DNA from: Aneurinibacillus terranovensis DSM 18919
GTDB taxonomy: Bacteria > Bacillota > Bacilli > Aneurinibacillales > Aneurinibacillaceae
Direction: 5' to 3'
Length of the DNA: 58,969 nt
Assembly (NCBI RefSeq): GCF_000430625.1
Contig: NZ_AUMJ01000044.1
Coordinates: 1 to 58,969 of the forward strand
A program made the position numbers and the translations under genes. Below, piece by piece: positions 11,591-19,069 of the stretch; within the stretch, counting starts at the first letter, position 1; each line of letters begins with the position of its first letter. The notes under the pieces are model-generated. The model was not told the origin of the DNA. It made no database searches and saw nothing but the letters and a program-made list of their open reading frames with translations.

Positions 11591-12937
11591 ATGCCAACCG
11601 TAGCCTTCCACACATTAGGCTGTAAAGTAAACCATTATGAAACGGAGGCAATCTGGCAGCTGTTTAAAGATGCCGATTATCATCAAATAGATTTTGAAGA
11701 CAAAGCAGACGTCTATGTCATCAATACGTGTACCGTAACGAATACGGGAGATAAGAAGAGCCGGCAGGTCATCCGCAGGGCGATCCGCCGCAATCCGGAG
11801 GCTGTTATTGCTGTAACCGGCTGTTATGCCCAGACGACACCACATGAGATTATGGCGATCCCGGGGGTCGACATTGTTGTTGGAACATCGGGCCGCGACA
11901 AGCTGATTGATTATGTTGGACAGTATTTGCAGGAGCGCAAGCCGATTAATGCTGTCTCTAATATTATGAAAGCGCGGGAATATGAAGAGCTGGACGTGCC
12001 TTCTTTCACGGATCGTACCCGGGCTTCACTTAAAATCCAGGAAGGATGCAACAACTTTTGCACATTTTGTATCATTCCGTGGGCTCGCGGGTTAATGCGC
12101 AGCCGCCACCCGGAGAGCGTGATTGAACAGGCAAACAAACTTGTTGCCGCAGGCTACAAGGAAATTGTTCTGACAGGCATCCATACGGGAGGATATGGCG
12201 AAGACCTGGAAGATTATAATCTGGCCCGCCTCCTACGCGATTTGGATACAAAAGTGCCGGGTTTACGGCGCATCCGCATCAGTTCGATTGAAGCGAGCCA
12301 GATTACGGATGAAATTATTGAAGTCCTGAACTCATCGGATAAAATGTGCCGTCACCTGCATATTCCGCTTCAGGCCGGGGAAGACAATGTGCTCAAACGC
12401 ATGCGCCGGAAATATACGACCGATGAATATCGCCGTACGATTGAAAAGCTGCACAAAGCAATGCCTGATGTGGCCATTACAACGGATATTATCGTAGGTT
12501 TCCCGGGTGAAACGGAAGAGATGTATGAGCGCGGTTTCCGTTTTATCGAGGAGATGGGATTTGCCGAGCTTCATGTGTTCCCGTACTCGAAGCGAACCGG
12601 CACACCGGCTGCCAAATTCGAAGACCAGGTGGACGAAGAAGTGAAAAACCGCCGGGTGCATGAATTAATCGAACTGTCTAACCGCAGAAAGATTGCTTAT
12701 GCCAATAAATTCGTCGGCCAGGTACTGGAAGTCATTCCGGAAGAACCTTACAAAGAAGCGCCGAACAGCGGGCTCTATGTCGGTTTCTCCGACAATTACG
12801 TGAAGCTTGTTTTCGAGGCAGACGAATCGCTTGCGGGTTCAATATGTAAAGTCCGCCTCGACGAACCGGGTGTGGAATATTCAAAAGGGACGTTTGTTCG
12901 TGTGCTGGAAGAAGCGCATGAACGGGCGATTATTTAA
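11591..12937 (+). CDS. mtaB: tRNA t6A37 methylthiotransferase MtaB
   Basis: MtaB converts t6A to ms2t6A at position 37 of ANN-decoding tRNAs. The N-terminal MTTase domain supplies Cys11, Cys47 and Cys78 for the auxiliary cluster. The radical-SAM motif is Cys153, Cys157 and Cys160, and a TRAM-like domain ends the protein. The ATG at 11591 (448 aa) has AAGGAG 10 bases upstream and gives the standard start with GCKVNHYE. The reading frame is open further upstream into rsmE, but that extension has no family counterpart. It is the last gene of the dnaJ transcript and is followed by a strong terminator. Confidence 0.96.
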   Translation: MPTVAFHTLGCKVNHYETEAIWQLFKDADYHQIDFEDKADVYVINTCTVTNTGDKKSRQVIRRAIRRNPEAVIAVTGCYAQTTPHEIMAIPGVDIVVGTSGRDKLIDYVGQYLQERKPINAVSNIMKAREYEELDVPSFTDRTRASLKIQEGCNNFCTFCIIPWARGLMRSRHPESVIEQANKLVAAGYKEIVLTGIHTGGYGEDLEDYNLARLLRDLDTKVPGLRRIRISSIEASQITDEIIEVLNSSDKMCRHLHIPLQAGEDNVLKRMRRKYTTDEYRRTIEKLHKAMPDVAITTDIIVGFPGETEEMYERGFRFIEEMGFAELHVFPYSKRTGTPAAKFEDQVDEEVKNRRVHELIELSNRRKIAYANKFVGQVLEVIPEEPYKEAPNSGLYVGFSDNYVKLVFEADESLAGSICKVRLDEPGVEYSKGTFVRVLEEAHERAII

Positions 12938-12980
12938 AAAAAGCGGAGCCTTTGCACGTACTGCATCGGCTCCGCTTTTA
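12938..12980 (+). terminator. Rho-independent terminator after mtaB
   Basis: A 12-bp stem AAAAGCGGAGCC / GGCTCCGCTTTT (12939-12950 with 12968-12979) directly follows the mtaB stop. The flanking A and T runs would let it act in both directions and so also end the minus-strand NlpC/P60 transcript. Confidence 0.9.
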
Positions 12981-12985
12981 TTGGC

Positions 12986-13070
12986 TATAAGAAAGCATAA
13001 CTTTCTTATATGCATCAGTACAACTAAGGCTGCCATCTGCGCCTTCGGCTTGATGCCAGCCAAGTTTTCT
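12986..13070. repeat. Intergenic repeat: AT-rich hairpin plus GCCAAGTTTTCTTTA box
   Basis: A 10-bp perfect inverted repeat (TATAAGAAAG, 5-base loop, CTTTCTTATA, 12986-13010) is followed by CTAAGG and a segment ending GCCAAGTTTTCTTTA at 13065. A closely similar stretch (CTAAGG ... TGCGCCTT ... CTTGG ... GGCCAAGTTTTCTTTA) recurs at about 52889-52945 after an unrelated gene. A related TAAGAAA hairpin lies at 17013-17042. This looks like a short dispersed intergenic repeat. Confidence 0.55.
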
Positions 13071-13451
13071 TTAAATGATGCGCCTTGCGGTCATATAATA
13101 TTGCATAAGCCAGCTATCCAGTCTGCTAACGATGACGTTATATCTTGGATTCGTCATATGAAGCACGCGGCCGTTTCCCAGGTAGAGCGCCACATGGGTA
13201 GCATCTTGTTGTTCTTTTTTTGTATTAAAAAATACGAGATCACCTTTTCGGAGCTCCCTCATCGATACGTATTCCCCTAAAAATACCTGGTAGTTAACCG
13301 CTTTTGTCCCTATATTAATACCGTTCTCTTTGAAAATATAATAAATAAAACTCGAACAATCCAGATATGCGGGAGGTCGGTAATCATAGCTGAATTTAGA
13401 CTTCCCGATTAAACTCATTCCCGTACGGATTACATTATCTATGACTTCCAC
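13071..13451 (-). CDS. NlpC/P60 family protein without signal peptide
   Basis: This 126-aa protein is a bare NlpC/P60 domain. The catalytic Cys is Cys32 in LDCSSF, the His is His86 in THVALYLG, and His98 in VLHMT is a plausible third residue. The family comprises cysteine peptidases that usually cleave gamma-D-Glu-diamino acid bonds in peptidoglycan. No signal peptide or wall-binding domain is visible, so a cytoplasmic or sporulation-linked role, or another amide substrate, is possible. The GTG start is preceded by AAGGAG on the minus strand. It faces mtaB convergently. Confidence 0.85.
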   Translation of the reverse strand: MEVIDNVIRTGMSLIGKSKFSYDYRPPAYLDCSSFIYYIFKENGINIGTKAVNYQVFLGEYVSMRELRKGDLVFFNTKKEQQDATHVALYLGNGRVLHMTNPRYNVIVSRLDSWLMQYYMTARRII

Positions 13452-13569
13452 CCACTCTCACTCTCCTTGCCGCCGTTGTTTGAAAGAACCCGTTGATATA
13501 GGTTATGAACGAGACAGAGCAGTTGCGTAGACACGTATGGAGATAAATAACCCATTTCCGAACGTAATG

Positions 13570-13797
13570 TAGGTGCGAATGGAATGTACGAATGGAATGG
13601 GCCGTTTTATTTTTTTGCGAGTTTTTCCTTGCAGGGAAGCGGAGACTGTCCGTGCTCCTCTTCCGCTTTGAGGCGGCCCGAAACATCCGGTTATCTCAAA
13701 ATGATGGAGACAGTCGGGCCTAAAAGCACCTCCAAGCTCCAGAGAAGCACTGAGTATCGGAAAAAAAAGCAAAAAATATAAACCGGCCCATTCCATT
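13570..13797. repeat. Structured inverted-repeat element, copy 1
   Basis: The terminal inverted repeats of about 28 bp (13591-13618 with 13769-13797) both begin AATGGAATGGGCC when read inwards. Inside lies a hairpin GGCCCGA/TCGGGCC (13675-13681 with 13714-13720). Its loop, read on the minus strand, has the family core TGTCTCCATC ... TTGAG ... ACCGGATGTTT. The left arm (TTGCGAG, CTTGCAGGGAAG, GACTGTCCGTG) recurs at 28.2 and 47.0-47.3 kb. The short open frames here are by-products of the repeat. Confidence 0.75.
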
Positions 13798-13798
13798 A

Positions 13799-13912
13799 CC
13801 TGCCATCTTCGGTGAATTTCGCGTTTCGTCAAACGCAGCATCGCAGGCGGCGTTAAAGAAAGCAGGCAAGTCCGACGATGAAATCAAAAAAACAGCCCGC
13901 AAACCGCTGTAA
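13799..13912 (+). pseudogene. Possible 3' remnant of a small gene next to the repeat
   Basis: Immediately after the right end of the repeat, one plus frame reads about 36 residues of plausible hydrophilic protein (IFGEFRVSSNAASQ, then a Lys-rich tail ending KKTARKPL) to a TAA at 13910. There is no ATG, GTG or TTG start after the nearest in-frame stop at 13751. It could be the 3' end of a gene whose start was displaced by the element. The function is unknown. Confidence 0.25.
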
Positions 13913-13944
13913 AAGCGCTCCGGGCATGGCCTGTTGTATAGTTG

Positions 13945-14115
13945 CTAAGCATCCTGATACCGCGGCGTCATCGTTTTGAAAAAAATTCTTGGACGAATAC
14001 CACGGCAATATGTACAGCATTTATAGACGCAAATCGATTGATAATCTTCCCGGTCGTTCTGATCTTCCCGTACATAACTCAGAAAACATTCCGGACAAGT
14101 TAGTGAATGGAGCAT
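13945..14115 (-). CDS. Small Cys-rich (zinc-ribbon-like) protein, 56 aa
   Basis: A short minus-strand frame starts at ATG 14115, directly after GGAGGATAAG, an excellent ribosome binding site. The 56-aa product begins MLHSLTCPEC and later has KCCTYC, giving CPXC and CXXC pairs about 24 residues apart, as in small zinc ribbons. It ends basic (RGIRPRIFFK). I do not recognise the family. The strong ribosome binding site and paired Cys motifs argue that it is real. Confidence 0.6.
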   Translation of the reverse strand: MLHSLTCPECFLSYVREDQNDREDYQSICVYKCCTYCRGIRPRIFFKTMTPRYQDA

Positions 14116-14292
14116 TCTTATCCTCCTATCCTGATCGGTCTGTTAAAAATATATTGTAAAAAAACAAAAATATGTCGGATGGATGAATGATTCTTTTAAT
14201 ATCAGAGAATAAAGAGTAAAATATGGAGAAAAAGTGGTAAAAACTTATACAACATATACGTTATTGATTCTGTTCGTAAGGAGGGATAAACC

Positions 14293-14739
14293 GTGGTAAA
14301 AGAAATTTCAGCCGGCGGTGTCGTCTACCGGCGCCGGGGTGAAGAAATTGAATTAATGCTAATCGAAGACCGGTATATGAAAGTATCTTTACCAAAAGGC
14401 AAGCAGGAAAAAGGAGAAACAATGGAACAAACCGCTCTGCGTGAAATCGAAGAAGAGACGGGCATTCAGGGCAAGGTGATCGAGCCGCTAAAGACCATTT
14501 ATTATGATTACTACAACCCCGAGGTTGGCACCATCAAGAAAGAAGTCCATTATTACCTTGTTGAAGCGCTGTCCGGAACATTGGTTCCACAGGTGGAGGA
14601 GATTAACAAAGTGGACTGGATGTCGCCGGAAGTGGCGTGGAAGAAACAGGACCGTAATGGTTACGACAACAACATTCCCGTATTAAAAAGAGCGTACGAG
14701 ATTTTAGGAATTCAACACCGGAGGGGAAAAACTTCATGA
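14293..14739 (+). CDS. NUDIX hydrolase
   Basis: The Nudix box GX5EX7REUXEEXGU is complete at residues 36-58 (Gly36, Glu42, Arg50-Glu51, Glu54-Glu55, Gly57). These Mg-dependent pyrophosphatases cleave nucleoside diphosphate derivatives; the substrate cannot be told from sequence. At 148 aa it is a single-domain enzyme. The GTG start follows AAGGAGGG. Its stop overlaps the deoC start (ATGA), so the two are translationally coupled and a nucleotide-salvage role is plausible. Confidence 0.88.
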   Translation: MVKEISAGGVVYRRRGEEIELMLIEDRYMKVSLPKGKQEKGETMEQTALREIEEETGIQGKVIEPLKTIYYDYYNPEVGTIKKEVHYYLVEALSGTLVPQVEEINKVDWMSPEVAWKKQDRNGYDNNIPVLKRAYEILGIQHRRGKTS

Positions 14740-15395
14740 GCGAACATATCGCATCTTATATTGACCATACACTGTTAAAACCTGAAGCGACCGACGAGAT
14801 GATTGATAAATTGTGCCAAGAGGCACGAAACCATGGCTTTTTTGCGGTTTGTGTCAACCCCTGTTGGGTGAGCCGTGCGAAAGAAAATCTCACTGGCAGC
14901 AAGGTAAAAGTGGCAACCGTTGTCGGTTTTCCGCTGGGTGCCGCCACCTCTGAAGTAAAAGGGTTTGAAACCGTACAAGCCGTTGAGGACGGTGCGGATG
15001 AGGTTGACATGGTTATCAACATCGGGGCCTTGAAAGCCGGAGATGATGAGAAAGTCCGCCTTGATATTATGGCGGTTGTCAATTCGGCCGATGGTAAACC
15101 TGTTAAAGTGATCATTGAAACAGGCCTTTTAACAGAGGAAGAAAAAGTCCGCGCCTGCAAGCTAAGCAAAGAAGCCGGCGCCCAATTTGTGAAGACTTCC
15201 ACGGGGTTCGGGCCTGGAGGGGCTACCCTTGAAGATGTTTCCTTGATGCGCAAAACAGTCGGTCCTGAAATGGGGGTTAAAGCGTCCGGCGGCGTCCGCA
15301 GCCGTGAGGCAGTGGACGCGATGATTCAGGCAGGCGCTACCCGTATCGGTACGAGCAGTGGTGTCGCCCTTGTAAAAGATAAAACTGAGTATTAA
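14736..15395 (+). CDS. deoC: Deoxyribose-phosphate aldolase DeoC
   Basis: DeoC splits 2-deoxyribose-5-phosphate into glyceraldehyde-3-phosphate and acetaldehyde, the last step of deoxynucleoside catabolism. The Schiff-base lysine is Lys153 in FVKTSTGF. The proton-relay residues are Asp91 in [10 protein letters not shown] and Lys182 in KASGGVR. At 219 aa it has the family length. It overlaps the NUDIX gene by four bases and is followed by a hairpin. Confidence 0.97.
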   Translation: MSEHIASYIDHTLLKPEATDEMIDKLCQEARNHGFFAVCVNPCWVSRAKENLTGSKVKVATVVGFPLGAATSEVKGFETVQAVEDGADEVDMVINIGALKAGDDEKVRLDIMAVVNSADGKPVKVIIETGLLTEEEKVRACKLSKEAGAQFVKTSTGFGPGGATLEDVSLMRKTVGPEMGVKASGGVRSREAVDAMIQAGATRIGTSSGVALVKDKTEY

Positions 15396-15397
15396 TC

Positions 15398-15437
15398 GTA
15401 AGAAAGACGGGCACGAAATAGCGCTCGTCTTTCTTAC
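15398..15437 (+). terminator. Bidirectional terminator between deoC and the Na/Pi gene
   Basis: A perfect 12-bp stem GTAAGAAAGACG / CGTCTTTCTTAC (15398-15409 with 15426-15437). It lies between convergent genes, and its right arm includes the stop codon of the minus-strand cotransporter. Confidence 0.6.
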
Positions 15438-16366
15438 CTCGGCTTTATTTTATCCGGTATGAAGAAATCGGCCAGCAAAGCGATTGAGTACGTAAAAGGC
15501 AAGGCGATTAGGGAGCATACGATATTAAAAATTGTCTGGGAATGGGCAATTTGTAAGTCGGGTGAGTCGGTCAGCCACGAAACGATGGAGGCAAGCGGCT
15601 GAATGAGCGGGATAAACAAAAGTACGCCGGCCACATTGAGAAATACGTGGACCCAGGCCACCTTTTTGGCCGGCACGCTGGATCCAACGGCGGCCAGCAC
15701 AGCGGTAACGCATGTGCCAATATTGCTGCCCAGCACGATGGCAATCCCCGTAGCAAGCGGGATCATATTCTGGTTCATAAATCCCATCGTAATGGCGGTA
15801 ACGGCGGAACTGCTCTGAATGATAGCGGTAAGTACGGCGCCGATCAGGATGGCTGACAAATAATTCCCCGAAGCATGGGTGAGAATTTTGGGCAGCCATC
15901 TCATTTCCTGAAGCGGGCCGATCATTGCCTGCATTACATTAATACCGAGAAATATACATCCGAACCCGGCAAGGGAGGCCCCGACCGCCCGCCACGGTGA
16001 ACGTGGAATGAACCAGAGAATACAGCCTACGATAAAAACCGGCAGGGCATGTTTTCCAAGGTCAAGGGCGATAAGCTGGGTTGTAAACGTAGTCCCGATA
16101 TTTGTCCCGAGAATAATCCCGATGGTTTGGGGAAATGACAGCAGGCGCGCGTGTGTGAGGCCGATCGTCAGAACCGAAACCGCGCTGCTGCTCTGTGTAA
16201 TCATCGTTACGAGTGTTCCGGTAATGAGACCGCGGGCAGGGGTTTTGGTAAATCGAATAAGCCATGCCCGCATGTTATCGCCTGCCAAATTAAACAGCCC
16301 CATTCGCATCATATGCATACCGCCGATGAAAAGGAGAAGGCCTGTTAGTAATCGGGTGATAATCAT
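15434..16366 (-). CDS. Na/Pi cotransporter family protein (YqeW/NptA-like)
   Basis: This 310-aa, very hydrophobic protein has the duplicated signature of Na+/phosphate cotransporters: QSSSAVSVLT starting at residue 58 and QSSSAVTAIT in the second half, each followed by a GTNIGT or GSNIGT motif. It probably moves phosphate with sodium across the cytoplasmic membrane. Its position between mtaB and rpsU matches B. subtilis yqeW, but here the interval is expanded by many extra genes. It lacks the C-terminal PhoU-like domain found in longer relatives. Confidence 0.9.
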   Translation of the reverse strand: MIITRLLTGLLLFIGGMHMMRMGLFNLAGDNMRAWLIRFTKTPARGLITGTLVTMITQSSSAVSVLTIGLTHARLLSFPQTIGIILGTNIGTTFTTQLIALDLGKHALPVFIVGCILWFIPRSPWRAVGASLAGFGCIFLGINVMQAMIGPLQEMRWLPKILTHASGNYLSAILIGAVLTAIIQSSSAVTAITMGFMNQNMIPLATGIAIVLGSNIGTCVTAVLAAVGSSVPAKKVAWVHVFLNVAGVLLFIPLIQPLASIVSWLTDSPDLQIAHSQTIFNIVCSLIALPFTYSIALLADFFIPDKIKPR

Positions 16367-16528
16367 GATTATCTTGTCCCTTCTGATTTTTTAATAGATA
16401 AGTATTTCCGGCAGTTGAACATCTGGGCATTGAGCCCTCTCAAACCATATATATTCATCAGTTCGGACGGGCATTCCGTTTTTGAAACATTAATGAAAGT
16501 GAAAAAGGAGGGAAGAGAGAGGAAATCG

Positions 16529-16584
16529 TGTAAAAAAATCCCCCGTTTCAGGTGAATTCCCATGAAACGGGGGATTTTTTTACA
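16529..16584. terminator. 22-bp perfect terminator-like hairpin between divergent genes
   Basis: TGTAAAAAAATC ... GTTTCA (16529-16550) pairs perfectly over 22 bp with 16563-16584 around a 12-base loop. It has a CCCCC/GGGGG core flanked by A7 and T7, so it would terminate in both directions. Both neighbouring genes point away from it, so it must serve a leader or a small RNA. The rest of the 16367-16748 gap holds only promoter-like sequence. Confidence 0.7.
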
Positions 16585-16622
16585 ATGGCCTGCCGGCCTC
16601 GCGTTATCCACGTTTTTCTATA

Positions 16623-16657
16623 TTGACATTTTTATCATTCGAGTGTAATTTTACACT
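16623..16657 (+). promoter_or_regulatory. TTGACA with AGTGTAA/TTACACT palindrome
   Basis: A perfect TTGACA (16623-16628) is followed by the inverted repeat AGTGTAATTTTACACT (16642-16657, 7-bp arms), which overlaps a TAATTT at -10 distance. This looks like a promoter with an operator on it. The regulator is unknown. A second candidate, an extended -10 TGGTATAAA, lies at 16707-16715. Confidence 0.4.
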
Positions 16658-16748
16658 AAAAGATGATATTTACAATGCCTTTTTTGGCTTGTTTTTCCAT
16701 AGAAAATGGTATAAAAGGATAGTAGTATAGAAAAAGGGGCAGAGGGAT

Positions 16749-17021
16749 GTGGATAATGTGAGCAAGATAAATGGTTTAACCAGCAAAGCCGAAGTGATTG
16801 ACTTTCTACGGAAAATAGAACTTCCTGTTTATCGAATGGCTTTTCATATCCTTCAAAGTGAAGAAGCGGCGATGGAAGCTTCCAGAAAAGCTTTAATAGA
16901 GATTTATGTACAGGCGGATAAGCACGGCGGAGATATGAAAGGGATCGCCTGGATTAAGAAAATTGTCGTTCATATCTGCATGGACGAATATCGTATAAAA
17001 AATGTGAGAACATGTAGATAA
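16749..17021 (+). CDS. Sigma-70 region 2-like protein, truncated (90 aa)
   Basis: The 90-aa product resembles region 2 of ECF sigma factors: VYRMAFHILQSEEAAMEAS recalls the helix that contacts core polymerase, and WIKKIVVHICMDEYR the end of region 2. Region 4, needed for -35 recognition, is absent. The frame closes inside a 12-bp hairpin (17013-17042), so this may be a gene cut short or a stand-alone region 2 protein. The start is GTG 16749, with a second GTG at 16758 better spaced from GAGGG. Confidence 0.55.
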   Translation: MDNVSKINGLTSKAEVIDFLRKIELPVYRMAFHILQSEEAAMEASRKALIEIYVQADKHGGDMKGIAWIKKIVVHICMDEYRIKNVRTCR

Positions 17022-17042
17022 GAAAGTTTGTTTTCTTATCTA
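17013..17042. repeat. GTAGATAAGAAA hairpin
   Basis: GTAGATAAGAAA (17013-17024) pairs with TTTCTTATCTAC (17031-17042). It contains the stop codon of the sigma-like frame and resembles the TATAAGAAAG hairpin at 12986-13010. It could be a small inserted repeat. Confidence 0.5.
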
Positions 17043-17059
17043 CCGGAAAGGGGATAACG

Positions 17060-17575
17060 ATGAAAACACACGCGATAAAGTTTTTTCTCCTGAGTATCGT
17101 TGCAGGGGCCGCGATGGCGGGCGGTGTTGGCTACGCATTTCCGGGTCCTGCAAAAGCTTGGGCAGACCCTGTTCCAGCATCATCAAAATCGAACGGCAAA
17201 ACGGAGCAGCCTATGGAACACGCAAAAGAATTACCATATGAATCGGTATATTCTTCCGAGTTAGGCCTGGACCACAATAAAACGGTGCCGGCTAACATAA
17301 ATGAATGGTACGACGGCAAACGCCTGACCGAGTTTCAGGGTGTCACTCCATTCGATGGAGCTTCATATGTTGCGGTTTCCCGTGGAGAATGTTCGAACCC
17401 CGGCTATAATGTGAAGTTAATTGGCGTTTACGAAACGGATCATGAGATCATTGTAAAGGTAAAATATATAAATCCTGACCCCGATAAAACGTATATACAG
17501 ATGATTACCCATCCGTCCATTTTGTTTAAAGTAAATAAAGACGGCAAACCGTTCCGATTCGTCATCGAAAAGTAA
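17060..17575 (+). CDS. Secreted protein with PrcB_C-like domain
   Basis: The 171-aa product begins with a signal peptide (MKTHAIKFFLLSIVAGAAMAG, probable cleavage near residue 36). Its C-terminal half (about 105-171) has the pattern of PrcB_C domains: VAVSRGECSNPGYNVKLIGV, then IIVKVKYINPDPDK and HPSILFKVNKDG. In Treponema PrcB binds a protease complex; in Firmicutes the domain is common in uncharacterised secreted proteins. It lies 38 bp after the sigma-like frame with its own AAAGGGG ribosome binding site and is followed by a terminator. Confidence 0.65.
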   Translation: MKTHAIKFFLLSIVAGAAMAGGVGYAFPGPAKAWADPVPASSKSNGKTEQPMEHAKELPYESVYSSELGLDHNKTVPANINEWYDGKRLTEFQGVTPFDGASYVAVSRGECSNPGYNVKLIGVYETDHEIIVKVKYINPDPDKTYIQMITHPSILFKVNKDGKPFRFVIEK

Positions 17576-17587
17576 CCAGCCGAAAAG

Positions 17588-17625
17588 CAAAACCACGCGA
17601 AATGAAAATCCTGCGCGTGGTTTTG
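17588..17625 (+). terminator. Terminator after the PrcB_C-like gene
   Basis: A 12-bp perfect stem CAAAACCACGCG / CGCGTGGTTTTG (17588-17599 with 17614-17625). Confidence 0.8.
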
Positions 17626-17690
17626 TCATAACGCAGAAATTCAGTTATAGTTAGAATGTATGAAATACTATGTTTAAAGAGGGAACCTTA

Positions 17691-18938
17691 ATGTCAGGAC
17701 AAGCAAAACACCTAGCAAGCATTTCGCTTGGAATCATGGGGGCCGGCTTTATTGCTACGCTGCCTTTCCAACAATCCGTTATTGGAAGTGTTCTGCAGGG
17801 GGGCTTTGAAGCGGGGCTGGTCGGCGGACTGGCAGACTGGTTTGCAGTGACTGCGCTTTTTCGCCATCCGATGGGCGTGCCGATTCCGCATACCGCGCTT
17901 TTGCCTAAAAATCGCAAACGAATCACAAACGCGCTCGTTTCCACCATTGAAAATGAGTGGTTAAATAAACAAAGCATCATCGAAAAAATGAGGCAAATCC
18001 GTATCACGGAGAAAATTTTTGAATATATGGAACGGGAACTCTGTTCTGACTCTGTAAAACAATCGTTTGTTTCGATAAGCCGCCATCTGCTTCTTGCCAT
18101 TCGGCCGGATACATTCGTTTCTTTTATCGAGAGCGAACTTAGAAAGTATATGGGAGAGTTGGATACGAGGAGTATCCTGCAGTACCTTGCAAGAGAAGTG
18201 GTCGACCGGGAGTACGATGAAAAAGCGCTTGACTTTCTTCTGGGCAAAATTGGCGAGTGGGCGATAAAAGGGGAAACCCGTCATAAGCTGGGTGGCATGC
18301 TGCTGCATGCGCTTGAAAATATTGAAGTAGACGGTTTTATGCAGTTTGCCCTCAAATCTTTTACGAGTATTGTCAATGAAGACAAGATGGGCGGGATTAT
18401 TCAGAACTTTATCGTTCGCGCCGTCAGCAATCTTCGTCATACGAATGATCCCAACCGCGTGCTTATCCTCCAAACAATTCGGTCGGAGCTAGGAAATCTG
18501 AAGGACAATGAGAAATTTATCGCGGAACTTGATGAATGGAAAAATCATTGGATCGACCAATGGGAGATTGGCAAGAAAGTAACAGGGATTTTGCTTACTC
18601 TGCAGCAAAAAGCCTTATCCTTCATCGAAAAGCCGGAATACGTGAAGAACTACCTTCTTCCATTTCTTACCGGTATGCTTGAGAAGTGGAAAAATAGTCC
18701 TTCTGCTGTGGAAAAATTCGAGAACTGGATCCAGCAGCAGATCGCCCGTGTTATTGAAGAGAACCACTCCAAAATTGGCCGCCTTGTCCAGGAGAACCTG
18801 GATAAACTTGACAATGAAACGTTGATTCATATGGTGGAGGATAAGATCGGGGGCGACCTCCAGTGGATACGGGTAAACGGGGCGCTTTGTGGTTTTTTAA
18901 TCGGATTGGTTCTTGTTGGTGTAAAAGCAATTTTATAA
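17691..18938 (+). CDS. DUF445 family membrane protein (YheB/YtaF-like)
   Basis: A 415-aa protein with the DUF445 signature near the N-terminus: GGLADWFAVTALFRHPMG followed by PHTALLPKNRKRI. It has hydrophobic segments at the start (about 8-60) and at the extreme C-terminus (GALCGFLIGLVLVGVKAIL), with a long, charged helical middle, so it probably spans the membrane at both ends. The molecular function of the family is unknown. I start at ATG 17691, 7 bases after AAAGAGGG; an upstream ATG at 17670 lacks a ribosome binding site. Confidence 0.85.
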   Translation: MSGQAKHLASISLGIMGAGFIATLPFQQSVIGSVLQGGFEAGLVGGLADWFAVTALFRHPMGVPIPHTALLPKNRKRITNALVSTIENEWLNKQSIIEKMRQIRITEKIFEYMERELCSDSVKQSFVSISRHLLLAIRPDTFVSFIESELRKYMGELDTRSILQYLAREVVDREYDEKALDFLLGKIGEWAIKGETRHKLGGMLLHALENIEVDGFMQFALKSFTSIVNEDKMGGIIQNFIVRAVSNLRHTNDPNRVLILQTIRSELGNLKDNEKFIAELDEWKNHWIDQWEIGKKVTGILLTLQQKALSFIEKPEYVKNYLLPFLTGMLEKWKNSPSAVEKFENWIQQQIARVIEENHSKIGRLVQENLDKLDNETLIHMVEDKIGGDLQWIRVNGALCGFLIGLVLVGVKAIL

Positions 18939-18948
18939 TGTGATCCCC

Positions 18949-18973
18949 GGCCTCCCTGACAGGAGGCCTTTTT
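18949..18973 (+). terminator. Terminator after the DUF445 gene
   Basis: GGCCTCC, a 6-base loop, GGAGGCC, then TTTTT (18949-18973): a canonical intrinsic terminator. Confidence 0.92.
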
Positions 18974-19069
18974 ACGTATTAAGCCAGCGAAAGGGAGGAA
19001 AAGGTTGCCTGTTTGACGAAGTAAGTTTTTGCGCCGATTGCGCAACATCAAACAATGGTGGAGGAAGAC

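Noticed and set aside
13503-13841. Overlapping minus-strand frames near 13.5-13.9 kb
   Set aside because: They run through the repeat and lack starts with ribosome binding sites; only the 56-aa frame at 13945-14115 is supported.
16380-16480. A known riboswitch in the Na/Pi leader
   Set aside because: I compared the leader with remembered fluoride, PreQ1, Mn and glutamine motifs and found no convincing match. Only the terminator hairpin is reported.
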